Under the pieces are notes generated by a model. It searched no databases. It was not told the DNA's origin and was given only the letters and a program-made list of their open reading frames with translations. A DNA stretch of 64,000 nucleotides from contig SMLU01000003.1 in NCBI GenBank assembly GCA_007859745.1, positions 372,001-436,000 of the forward strand, read 5' to 3'. Numbering within the stretch: the first letter of the stretch is position 1; each line of letters starts with the position of its first letter. This document shows positions 1 through 7,675 of this stretch, one piece after another. The position numbers and the translations under genes were made by a program. The stretch is from Phycisphaerae bacterium RAS1 (GTDB taxonomy: Bacteria > Planctomycetota > Phycisphaerae > UBA1845 > Fen-1342).

Positions 1-820
1 CGGAGCGCACATCAGCGGCAACGGCGGTCGCCACGTCCCCACCCACGTCCTCGGCGCGCTGCCCGGCGTCAGATCGGTACGGCGGGCGGTAGGTTCGTTT
101 GAGGGTTTCCGCCGTGTGAAAATCGACGCCGAGCGCTTCCTGCACGCCGGCGGTCAGGCTGTCGCCGGTGACCGACAGCCCGCGCACGAAGACGCAGGTC
201 TGGTTCTTGAACAGCACGAGCAGCGCGCTGTTCATGCCGATGTCCAGAACGCCCCAAAGTGCGGACGGTTCCGCGTCTGTCACCCCGCGCTGCGCGGCGC
301 GGACCAGGGCGCATGGCGCTGCGTCCACGCGAGCTGGAATCAACCCCACTTCGTCGAGCAGCCCGCACCAGACGTCCAACGTCTCGCGCCGCACGGCCGC
401 AATGAGTACGCCCACGCCGCCACGGGCCGCCTGCGGCAGCCTCCAGAAATCGACCTCCAGCTCGTCGGGCTCGGCCTTCATCTGCCGGGCCGCCTCGAAT
501 CGCAACATCGTCAGCCATTGCTCGCGCGGGCTGGACTCCATCGCCTCCGGAACGGCGGCAAAGTGAAACGCGACGTCGGGCGGCTTGAGCGCGACCGCGG
601 CGTCGCATCCCTGCCAGCGCTGCTGCCGCACCAGCCGCGCCACGCGCTGACGCACGATCGGATCTTCGCGCGGATCGGCCGGTCGATCGCGGAGCGGGTC
701 TTCGAGCAGGTTCCATCCGTCGAGCGCGATCCGATCGCCGCGGCGCGCCAGGCGGCACATTGCCACGCCGGCGGCGCCGACGTCCAGCGCGACTGCGGAT
801 TGTGAGCGTCGTAAGGCCAT
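1..820 (-). CDS. PilM-like actin-fold pilus assembly protein (3' end beyond window)
   Basis: The reading frame is open from an ATG at 820 to the window edge (273 residues seen). An actin/FtsA-like phosphate motif (VALDVGAAGVAMCRL) lies at about residues 9-24 and a second one (LDIGMNSALLVLF) near residue 192, as in PilM-type ATPases that sit on the cytoplasmic side of type IV pilus and some type II secretion machines and bind PilN. It follows the PilC/GspF gene on the same strand after 60 bases, which fits the pilus call. The C-terminal third is missing, so the second half of the actin fold cannot be checked. Family assignment is from motifs and context; a GspL-type protein is the main alternative. 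Confidence 0.75.
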   Translation of the reverse strand, partial: MALRRSQSAVALDVGAAGVAMCRLARRGDRIALDGWNLLEDPLRDRPADPREDPIVRQRVARLVRQQRWQGCDAAVALKPPDVAFHFAAVPEAMESSPREQWLTMLRFEAARQMKAEPDELEVDFWRLPQAARGGVGVLIAAVRRETLDVWCGLLDEVGLIPARVDAAPCALVRAAQRGVTDAEPSALWGVLDIGMNSALLVLFKNQTCVFVRGLSVTGDSLTAGVQEALGVDFHTAETLKRTYRPPYRSDAGQRAEDVGGDVATAVAADVRS

Positions 821-880
821 TCTGGCTCCACTGGCGAGTGCGGGCGCCGCGCCCGCACCGACCCTGTCGCTTCCATTCCG

Positions 881-2125
881 CTACGCCGCCGTGGCGATGT
901 CGAACAGCGGCATGAACAGCGAAATCGCGACGCCGCCGACCACCACGCCCAGCAGAATCAGGATCGCCGGCTCCAGGAGCCGCGTGGCGCTGCTGATCAG
1001 CGACTGGCTTTCCTCTTCCAGCCAGCTCCCGACGAATTCCATCGATTCGCCCAGCCGTCCGCTCTCTTCACCGGTGGAGATGGCCGCCACGACCGGCGGC
1101 GGCACGATCGGATAACTTCGCAACACCTGCGTCATCGACCGGCCCTCCGTCACGGCTGTCTCCAGTTCGTCCACGAGCTGGCGAAAGACGACGTTGCGGC
1201 TGACCTCGCGTCCGTGGCGAATCGCCTCCAGCAGCGGCACGCGGCTTCGCAACAGCGCCGCCCAGAGTTGCAGCAGCCGCGCAAACACCACCGCCGAGAC
1301 GGTCTTGCCGATCACCGGCAACCGCAGCACAACGCGGCTGAGCAGGTCGTTGCCCGATGGCGTGCGCGCCCAGAGGACGGCCAGCGCCGGCACGGCGAAC
1401 ATCCCGAGGAGCATCACCGGCCACCACGTCTGCAGGTGCGTGGACGCCGCCAGCATCAGTTTCGTGATCTGCGGCAGCTCGCTGTTCAGCATGGCGAAGA
1501 GGCTGGCGAAACGCGGCAGGACGAAGGTCGTCATCGTCACCACCACCGCGATCGAAAGCAGCAGCAGCATGGCCGGGTAGGCGACCGCCGCAATGATCCG
1601 CTTGCGGATGCGCGCCCGCAGTTCAAGAATGGCGGCGACACGTGTGAAGGACTCCGCCAGGCTTCCGGTGGATTCGCCGGCCTCGATGATGCTCAGCATC
1701 ATGCCGTTGAAGTAGCGCGAATGGCGCCGCAGCGCGTCCGACAGACTGACGCCGCCTTCCAGCCGTTCGGCCACGTCCGCCAGCAGGGCTTTCCACCCCG
1801 CGCGGCCGGGCTGCTCCTGCACCGCCCGAACGGCCGGCACGAGCGCAGCGCCGGCTTTCTGCATCATCGCCAGTTGCCTGGCGAACAGCACCAGCTCGGT
1901 CAGCCGGGCGCTGGCCGTCGTCCCGCCGGACGTGACCGCCGGCCGCGACGCCGCCGCTGCGCCCAGCGCGGCGCGCGCCCCGCGCAGCGCCGCATGGGGC
2001 TCCAGGGAGAGCACCATCAGCCCGCGCTGCAGCAGCTCGCGCTGCGCCGCGCGGCGATCGGCCGCCTCCAGCGTCTCAGTCAGCCGCGACCCCTGAGGGC
2101 TCATCGCGGTGTAGGAGAAAATCAT
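881..2125 (-). CDS. Type II secretion / type IV pilus inner-membrane platform protein (GspF/PilC family)
   Basis: A 414-residue protein of the usual GspF/PilC length. It shows the family's two homologous cytoplasmic domains (about 80-170 and 280-380) alternating with membrane segments near residues 180-207, 235-254 and 385-410. The N-terminus 'MIFSYTAMSPQGSRL' is typical of the family, and the 'GESTGSLAESF' and 'GEESGRLGESMEF' words mark the two repeats. The protein forms the inner-membrane platform on which the PilB/GspE ATPase acts. Its ATG overlaps the end of the upstream ATPase gene by 4 bp, so the two are probably translationally coupled. Whether the machine is a pilus or a secretion system cannot be decided here because no pilin or secretin gene is in the window. 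Confidence 0.93.
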   Translation of the reverse strand: MIFSYTAMSPQGSRLTETLEAADRRAAQRELLQRGLMVLSLEPHAALRGARAALGAAAASRPAVTSGGTTASARLTELVLFARQLAMMQKAGAALVPAVRAVQEQPGRAGWKALLADVAERLEGGVSLSDALRRHSRYFNGMMLSIIEAGESTGSLAESFTRVAAILELRARIRKRIIAAVAYPAMLLLLSIAVVVTMTTFVLPRFASLFAMLNSELPQITKLMLAASTHLQTWWPVMLLGMFAVPALAVLWARTPSGNDLLSRVVLRLPVIGKTVSAVVFARLLQLWAALLRSRVPLLEAIRHGREVSRNVVFRQLVDELETAVTEGRSMTQVLRSYPIVPPPVVAAISTGEESGRLGESMEFVGSWLEEESQSLISSATRLLEPAILILLGVVVGGVAISLFMPLFDIATAA

Positions 2126-3900
2126 GCGCAGGTCTCCTGTGCCTCGACGCCGGCGGACGGTCGTGCCGCACCGCGTTCGGCCCGCACGCGCGTGTCCGTC
2201 TCGATATGCGTAACGCGCAGCACCTCCTCCAGCGTGGAGATGCCGCGGTCGGCGATCTGCAGTCCGCTGGCACGCAGGTCAACCCAGCCCCCGGCCGTCA
2301 GGTGCCGGACCAGCTCATCCTCCGCCGTGCCCTGCTGCACCAGCGAGCGCAGCACGTTGTCCACAGTCATGATCTCGAAAGCCGCCACGCGCCCCGAGAA
2401 GCCCGTCCCGTGACATTTGCTGCAGCCCTCGCCTTTTCGGTAGATGCGGCGGTTCTCTCCCGCCCGGCCGGCGTCCGACAGCGCCGCTTCCGACGGGTAA
2501 TACGAGGCGATGCAGTGCGGGCAGTTCTTGCGAACCAGGCGCTGCGCCACCGCTCCCAAAAGCGCCGACGCCAGCAGGTACGGCTCGACGCCCATGTCGA
2601 TCAGACGCACAACCGCGCCGGGGCTGGTGTTCGTGTGCAGCGTCGAGAGCACCAGGTGGCCGGTGAGCGCCGCCTGCACGGCGACGCGGGCGGTCTCGCT
2701 GTCACGAATCTCGCCCACCAGGATGATGTCCGGGTCCTGCCGCAGGATCGAGCGCAGCGCCCGCGGAAACGACAAGCCGATCTGCTCGTTGATCTGGATC
2801 TGATTGACCAGGTCGAGCTGGTACTCGACCGGGTCTTCCACCGTCAGAACGTTGCGTCCGTAGTCCTTGAGCTGGTCGAGCGCACAGTAGAGCGTCGTCG
2901 TCTTGCCGCTCCCGGTCGGGCCGGTGACCAGCACCAGACCGTGCGGATTGCGCAGCATGCGCTGAAACTCGTCCAGCCCGGCCCCCTCGAACCCGAGCTG
3001 TTCCAGCGAGACATTGAGCTTCGAGGCGTCCAGGATCCGGATGACGACCTTTTCGCCCAGCAGCGTCGGCATGGTCGAGACGCGCAGGTCGATATTCCGC
3101 CCCTCCGCCACCACGTGCACCCGGCCCTCCTGCGGAAGCCGCCGCTCCGAAACGTCCATTTTTCCGATGACCTTGATGCGGCTGACGATCGCGGCGTGCA
3201 TGCCCGCCGGCGGAGTCATCAGGCACTGGAGCGTGCCGTCGATGCGATAGCGGATGCGCGTGCCGTTGCGGTCGGGTTCGACGTGGATGTCGCTGGCGTT
3301 GTGCCGGACGGCGGAGAGAATCGCCAGGTTGACGAGGTTGATGATCGGGCTGCCGTCGACCATGCGGTCGATTTCGGACGCGCCGGCGTCATCCGCCGCC
3401 TCACGCTCCACGACTTCCACGTCCGACTCGGTCAGCGATGTCAGGAAGGACTCGACGTTCACCTGCGATTTCAGGTACTTGTCGAGATATTCGCTGATGT
3501 TTGATTCGAGCGCCAGGACGGGGTTCACTTCAAACCCGGTGAGCTGCGCGATGCGATCGATCGTCGGCAGCGACTGCGGCTCGGCCATCGCGACGGTCAG
3601 CCGTCCCCCCACCAGGAAGAGCGGCAGCACCTTCAGGCGGCGGGCTTCGTCGTAGTCGATCAGCCGCGCCACTTTCGGATCGATCAGTCCGTGCCGCAGC
3701 GTGCAGCCGGGCACGCCGATCTGACGCCCGATCGCGTTGACGAGCGTATCGGAAGTGACGATGCCCAGATCGACCAGCGTCTCGCCCAGCCGCTTGCGGC
3801 CCGATTTTTGCGCTTCGAGGGCGCGTTGCAGGTCGTCTTCCTTGATGACGCCCTGCTCCAGCAGGAGATTGCCGAGTTTTTGCGAGCGCTTGAGCAACAT
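2122..3900 (-). CDS. Type II secretion / type IV pilus assembly ATPase (GspE/PilB family)
   Basis: A 592-residue hexameric motor ATPase. The N-terminal T2SSE domain (about 1-150) is present, followed by the ATPase core with Walker A (GPTGSGKTTT, near residue 325), a Walker B/Asp-box region (DIILVGEIRDSETA) and a conserved His box. The C-terminal tetracysteine zinc motif is complete: CPHC followed by CSKCHGTGFSGR. These features distinguish extension/secretion ATPases (PilB, GspE) from PilT-type retraction ATPases, which lack the N-domain and zinc motif. It is followed with 4-bp overlap by the PilC/GspF gene. The gap to the upstream STAS gene is 103 bases, so it probably belongs to the same signalling operon. 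Confidence 0.95.
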   Translation of the reverse strand: MLLKRSQKLGNLLLEQGVIKEDDLQRALEAQKSGRKRLGETLVDLGIVTSDTLVNAIGRQIGVPGCTLRHGLIDPKVARLIDYDEARRLKVLPLFLVGGRLTVAMAEPQSLPTIDRIAQLTGFEVNPVLALESNISEYLDKYLKSQVNVESFLTSLTESDVEVVEREAADDAGASEIDRMVDGSPIINLVNLAILSAVRHNASDIHVEPDRNGTRIRYRIDGTLQCLMTPPAGMHAAIVSRIKVIGKMDVSERRLPQEGRVHVVAEGRNIDLRVSTMPTLLGEKVVIRILDASKLNVSLEQLGFEGAGLDEFQRMLRNPHGLVLVTGPTGSGKTTTLYCALDQLKDYGRNVLTVEDPVEYQLDLVNQIQINEQIGLSFPRALRSILRQDPDIILVGEIRDSETARVAVQAALTGHLVLSTLHTNTSPGAVVRLIDMGVEPYLLASALLGAVAQRLVRKNCPHCIASYYPSEAALSDAGRAGENRRIYRKGEGCSKCHGTGFSGRVAAFEIMTVDNVLRSLVQQGTAEDELVRHLTAGGWVDLRASGLQIADRGISTLEEVLRVTHIETDTRVRAERGAARPSAGVEAQETCA

Positions 3901-4003
3901 GCCCTGTCAACCTTCGCGATCCTGTCGGATCGGCGCCCGGCCCGTCGCACGCGTACTTGCGCTGGGCGAACACCGGCCCACGGCCGGTTCCCCCCAGACG
4001 ACG

Positions 4004-4339
4004 CTAGAGGTAGCTTCGCACCGCCGATTCCACCGAGTCGTACACCGAAAGCTGCTTGAGCGTCCCGGTCAGGTAGAGCGCCTCACGCACCGTCTCGCTC
4101 AGCGACGCCACGCGCAACCGCAGCGCCGTCGACGATCCGGTCCGGGCCATTCTTACGAGACATTCGATCCCGGCGCTGTCCACGAATGGCACATGCGTCA
4201 TATCGATCACCAGCCGAACACCGCCGGAGCTGGTTTCGCCGCTCACGGCTTGCTCCACCGTTTCCGTGGAGGCCTCCGTGATGGCGTCGCGCGGCACAAT
4301 GACCGAAACGCTGCCCTGCCGTTCCACGTCGACCTTCAT
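4004..4339 (-). CDS. STAS-domain protein (anti-sigma factor antagonist type)
   Basis: A 111-residue single STAS domain. The phosphorylatable serine of the family is present in 'VPFVDSAGIECLVRM' (Ser about 55), so partner-switch control by an anti-sigma-type kinase is possible. No RsbW-like kinase or PP2C phosphatase is encoded nearby. It starts inside the end of the upstream GGDEF-like gene (4-bp ATGA overlap), so it belongs to the signalling operon. Its placement between cyclic-di-GMP-type proteins and the pilus motor genes suggests a switch role in motility or secretion, but that is inference. Confidence 0.85.
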   Translation of the reverse strand: MKVDVERQGSVSVIVPRDAITEASTETVEQAVSGETSSGGVRLVIDMTHVPFVDSAGIECLVRMARTGSSTALRLRVASLSETVREALYLTGTLKQLSVYDSVESAVRSYL

Positions 4340-6033
4340 GGGGCGCCCTCGCCTCTCGCAACGCCGCCGCGCGCGCCGGCGTCACGCGACAAACCCGGCG
4401 GCAAGCCTTCCATCAGGTCAGTGGCCATGTCGATTCGCTGGCTGCGGGCGTAATCCAGAAGCCCGAGCGCCCGCTCCAGCACCGCCTCGCCGCCTCCCGC
4501 GGCCAGACCGGCGGCGGTCGCGCCGGCATCGCCGTGGGCGAGGTCCGTTCCGACCAGCGAGAACGCGCCCGTTCCGGCCAGCCCGGCGCGAACCGCCAAC
4601 TGCGAGTCGCCCGACTCCCCCCGCGCCCGTGTCTCACCATCGGAAAGTTGAATCGGTGTGAGTACGTCGCTGCGCACGTGCTCGAGCAACTTCTCCGCGA
4701 TCAGCGTCCCCAGGGCCGAGTCCAGCCGGCGCAGAACGACGATGAAGCGATCGTCGCTGAAGCGACCGAGGATGTCGTCTGTGCGCACACGGGCGCGCAG
4801 CACCTGTCCGAGCTTCTCGATCAGCATGTCGCGCCGCCGCCAGTCGCCAGAGTCGTCGAGGCGGCGCATCCCCTCGATCGCGAGCGCCAGCACCATCGTC
4901 GGCTCGCCGTCGCGGGTCGAATTCCGCACGACCTCATTCACCTGTCTCAGCAACTCGGAGCGGTTCAGGATGCCGCTCTGCTGGTCGGTCTTTCGCGTCT
5001 GCGCCAGCGCCTGAAACGCGCGCACCGCCGCCCAGAACACCTGAATCTGGTCGCGCAGAATGCCCGCCATCGTCAGCCCCCCGAAGCCCTGCCGCCCGAT
5101 GGCCGCCACCGCCACCAGCCCGGCCGTGCGCCGGCCCGATCGAATCGGAAGCAGCCACGTCCAACGGTGGGACAGCACGTCCACATCAGAGCATGCGTTC
5201 GGGTCGCCGCCGCCCGGCTCGGACGACGGCTCAGCGGAGCGAAACGCCAATTCGTCGATCAACTCGCCGTGGTCCGGGTCGTCGGCCGCGTACACGCGGC
5301 CCGAGGTCAGCACATGCCCGATCAGGCCGATCCGGGCGCTGATGGGTTCGAGCGCCGCCCCGGCCGCCGGCGTGCTCAGACTCAGGAGCTTGTCGCCGTC
5401 ATCCGAAAGTCGAAACACCCGCACGCCGCGTGCCGCAAGCCGCTGTTGCAGCGTGTTCCGCAGGAACTGATCGAACACCGGCCAGGCCGCCGGCGCCGAG
5501 TCCATCCGTCCCACCGCCTCGCGGTCCAGCCAGGTCCCGAAGTCCATCAGGATGCCGCCGATGATGTCGTCGGGCGCCGAAGGAGTCATCCGCAACGTCG
5601 CCGTATCTGCTTCGTCGCGCAGCTCCCGATCCGGAACTTCCGCCGCATCGATAATCCGAACGCGCCGCGGCGCGCTGAGCGGCCGAACCTCGGCCGCCCC
5701 CGTGCCTGAAAGCAGGCCCAGCAAACCGAGCACGGCGGCGGCGATGACCGCAAAGGCGAGCTGCTCGGGCAACTGGTCGGTTGACTGCCGGCTCAACCCG
5801 ATCGTCAGGCTCAGGCCGACCACGACCCCCAGCCCGGCGCCAATGCGCGCCCCCAGGCCGCGCGCCAGGAGAATCAGCGAGGCGGACACGATAATGACGA
5901 CGAAGAAAACCAGCGCCGACCCGAATTGCGGGTAGTAGAGCCGCAGAAAGTGACAGCAGGCCGCGCCACCCGTGAGCAGGACGGCCGCGCCCACACGCTC
6001 CAGCAGCAGGCGATGTTCGGTGAACCAGTTCAT
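4336..6033 (-). CDS. Membrane GAF-like protein with degenerate GGDEF domain
   Basis: About 565 residues from the ATG at 6033 ('MNWFTEHRLL'), which overlaps the stop of the HD-GYP gene by 4 bp; the longer upstream reading frame is a shadow. Four hydrophobic segments occupy about residues 12-120, then a GAF-like region (about 160-330), then a GGDEF-fold region (about 385-540; 'SGILNRSELLRQVNEV', 'LALAIEGMRRLD'). The active-site GGDEF signature is replaced by 'FSDDRF', so diguanylate cyclase activity is doubtful. The protein may bind GTP or c-di-GMP as a receptor, or only dimerise. The next gene downstream (STAS) overlaps by 4 bp. Confidence 0.82.
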   Translation of the reverse strand: MNWFTEHRLLLERVGAAVLLTGGAACCHFLRLYYPQFGSALVFFVVIIVSASLILLARGLGARIGAGLGVVVGLSLTIGLSRQSTDQLPEQLAFAVIAAAVLGLLGLLSGTGAAEVRPLSAPRRVRIIDAAEVPDRELRDEADTATLRMTPSAPDDIIGGILMDFGTWLDREAVGRMDSAPAAWPVFDQFLRNTLQQRLAARGVRVFRLSDDGDKLLSLSTPAAGAALEPISARIGLIGHVLTSGRVYAADDPDHGELIDELAFRSAEPSSEPGGGDPNACSDVDVLSHRWTWLLPIRSGRRTAGLVAVAAIGRQGFGGLTMAGILRDQIQVFWAAVRAFQALAQTRKTDQQSGILNRSELLRQVNEVVRNSTRDGEPTMVLALAIEGMRRLDDSGDWRRRDMLIEKLGQVLRARVRTDDILGRFSDDRFIVVLRRLDSALGTLIAEKLLEHVRSDVLTPIQLSDGETRARGESGDSQLAVRAGLAGTGAFSLVGTDLAHGDAGATAAGLAAGGGEAVLERALGLLDYARSQRIDMATDLMEGLPPGLSRDAGARGGVARGEGAP

Positions 6034-7283
6034 GCCGCGCCCTCCGCGGCCGGCGCGCCAGCCGCCGGCGCCCCGTCCACGCAATGCGCAAAACGAAGGG
6101 CAAAGTCCTCCGCTTGCTCGCGGCGATAGGCGTCGAACCAGGCCAGGAATGCATCCGTGACGGTCGGTTCCGTGACCGTGCCGCGCCCTTCTCGCAGTAT
6201 GTCGAAGGCCTTCTGCACACCGAAGCTGGGGCGATACGAGCGGGTCGACGTAAGCGCGTCGAAGATGTCGACCACGTGGATGATCCGCGCCGGCAGGGGA
6301 ATCTGATCGCCCCGCAGCCCCTCCGGATAACCGCTCCCGTCCTGATTCTCGTGATGGTAGAGCACGGCGCCGAGCACCGGCTCGAAGCGCGAAACCGGCT
6401 TGAGCACGTCGTACCCCAGCCGCGGGTGCTTCTTCATCTCCTCGAATTCCTCCGGCGTCAGCCGGCCGGGTTTGTTGAGGATGTGCTCCGGCACGCCGAT
6501 CTTGCCCACGTCGTGCAACAGACCGGCCCACTCGAGCATCTGCAGTTGCCCGCGCGGCAGCCCGAGCGCCTCGCCAGTCATCCGCGCCAGCCAGCCGACG
6601 CGCTGCGAGTGGCCGCTGGTGTAGTTGTCCTTGGCGTCGATCGTATTGACCAGCGCCCGAACCGTCTCGATCGCGGTCTGCTGTAGCGAGCGGACCATCA
6701 GGATGTTGGTCAGGATGTACCCGCCGTAACCCAGCACCGACTCGGCCGCGAGCATGTCGCTGGAGTCGAAGGGCGGCTGGCCCGGCTCGCGCAGCGCGAT
6801 CACCACGCTGGTCTCCGCGTCCGCCTGCCGCAAGGCCGCCAGCAGCACCGGCCGCTCTCCCAGAATCGAGCGCGTCTTCTCGACCGGCGGCACGCGCACC
6901 CGCCGGGTGCTCCGCACCGCTTCAACCTCGTCGCGCAGGCATTCGCGGACGGCCTCCGCCGAAAGCGCCCGGCGGGAGGCGGCGGCGGCGGCCGGCATCT
7001 CGATCGAGTTGCAACCGTCGCCCGCGCACACAAACACCTCGGCGGCCGTCAGCATGCCCGCGTAACGCCGCAACAGCACGTCGCGGATGGCGTCCGGATC
7101 CTGGAGATTGGCGATGTGCTCGGTGATTTCAAATACGAGACTGAGCTGCTCGTAGCAGCGCAGCAACTCGCGTCCCAGATCCTCGTTTTCACGCTGAATC
7201 GCGCGAACCCGGCCCGGGTTCAGCTCCTCGACCAGCTCGTCCATCGCCGCCGCGTGAAAGCCGGCGGCCTCGAAGGCGCTCAC
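6030..7283 (-). CDS. GAF plus HD-GYP domain c-di-GMP phosphodiesterase
   Basis: About 417 residues from a GTG at 7283 that overlaps the stop of the receiver gene (GTGA); the longer frame upstream is inside that gene. The N-terminal half (about 40-185) is GAF-like sensory sequence. The C-terminal half has a full HD-GYP signature: 'LLHDVGKIGVPEHILNKPG' and 'HHENQDGSGYPEGLRG'. HD-GYP proteins hydrolyse cyclic di-GMP. All metal and substrate motifs seem intact, in contrast to the degenerate GGDEF protein encoded immediately downstream. The arrangement suggests that the kinase/receiver pair upstream controls c-di-GMP breakdown near the pilus motor. Confidence 0.92.
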   Translation of the reverse strand: MSAFEAAGFHAAAMDELVEELNPGRVRAIQRENEDLGRELLRCYEQLSLVFEITEHIANLQDPDAIRDVLLRRYAGMLTAAEVFVCAGDGCNSIEMPAAAAASRRALSAEAVRECLRDEVEAVRSTRRVRVPPVEKTRSILGERPVLLAALRQADAETSVVIALREPGQPPFDSSDMLAAESVLGYGGYILTNILMVRSLQQTAIETVRALVNTIDAKDNYTSGHSQRVGWLARMTGEALGLPRGQLQMLEWAGLLHDVGKIGVPEHILNKPGRLTPEEFEEMKKHPRLGYDVLKPVSRFEPVLGAVLYHHENQDGSGYPEGLRGDQIPLPARIIHVVDIFDALTSTRSYRPSFGVQKAFDILREGRGTVTEPTVTDAFLAWFDAYRREQAEDFALRFAHCVDGAPAAGAPAAEGAA

Positions 7284-7675
7284 GGCAGTTCTCCCGGGGG
7301 TGGGGCCGACGCGGCCAGGGCCGCCGCGCTCTCCACTTCGCGCAGCAGTTGTGACGGACTGAACGGCTTGGGCAGAACCGAGACGCGCGGGTCGCAGAGT
7401 TGCAGCAGAATGTCGGCCTGGTCGCAGCGCGAGGTGACCACGAAGACGCGCCGCAGCGTCGCACACGCGCCGAATGCACAGCGCGTCAACTCAATGCCGT
7501 CCATCTCCGGCATGTTCACATCCGTAATCAGCAGGTCCGCGGGCACGCCGCGCAGCGCATCCAGCGCCGCGGCGCCGTTGCACGCCTCAACCACGTCGTG
7601 CCCGTGTTTGCGCAGCCAGAGCGACATGACGTGACGGATGTGCGGCTGGTCTTCAGCTATGACGATGCGCGCCAT
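7280..7675 (-). CDS. Single-domain response regulator (CheY-like receiver)
   Basis: A 131-residue stand-alone receiver starting at the ATG at 7675 ('MARIVIAEDQPHIRHVM'). The phosphoacceptor Asp is in 'LLITDVNMPEMDG', the conserved Lys in 'VSVLPKPFSPSQ', and the acidic pair in 'IAEDQ'. There is no output domain. Its 5' end overlaps the upstream kinase gene by 23 bp and its stop overlaps the HD-GYP start, so it is almost certainly the partner of that kinase and acts by protein contact, plausibly on the HD-GYP or STAS protein. Confidence 0.93.
   Translation of the reverse strand: MARIVIAEDQPHIRHVMSLWLRKHGHDVVEACNGAAALDALRGVPADLLITDVNMPEMDGIELTRCAFGACATLRRVFVVTSRCDQADILLQLCDPRVSVLPKPFSPSQLLREVESAAALAASAPPPGELP

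Noticed and set aside
4336-6531. Longer start for the GGDEF-like gene at 6531
   Set aside because: The extra residues are the wrong-frame translation of the HD-GYP gene; the ATG at 6033 begins the membrane helices and overlaps the HD-GYP stop.
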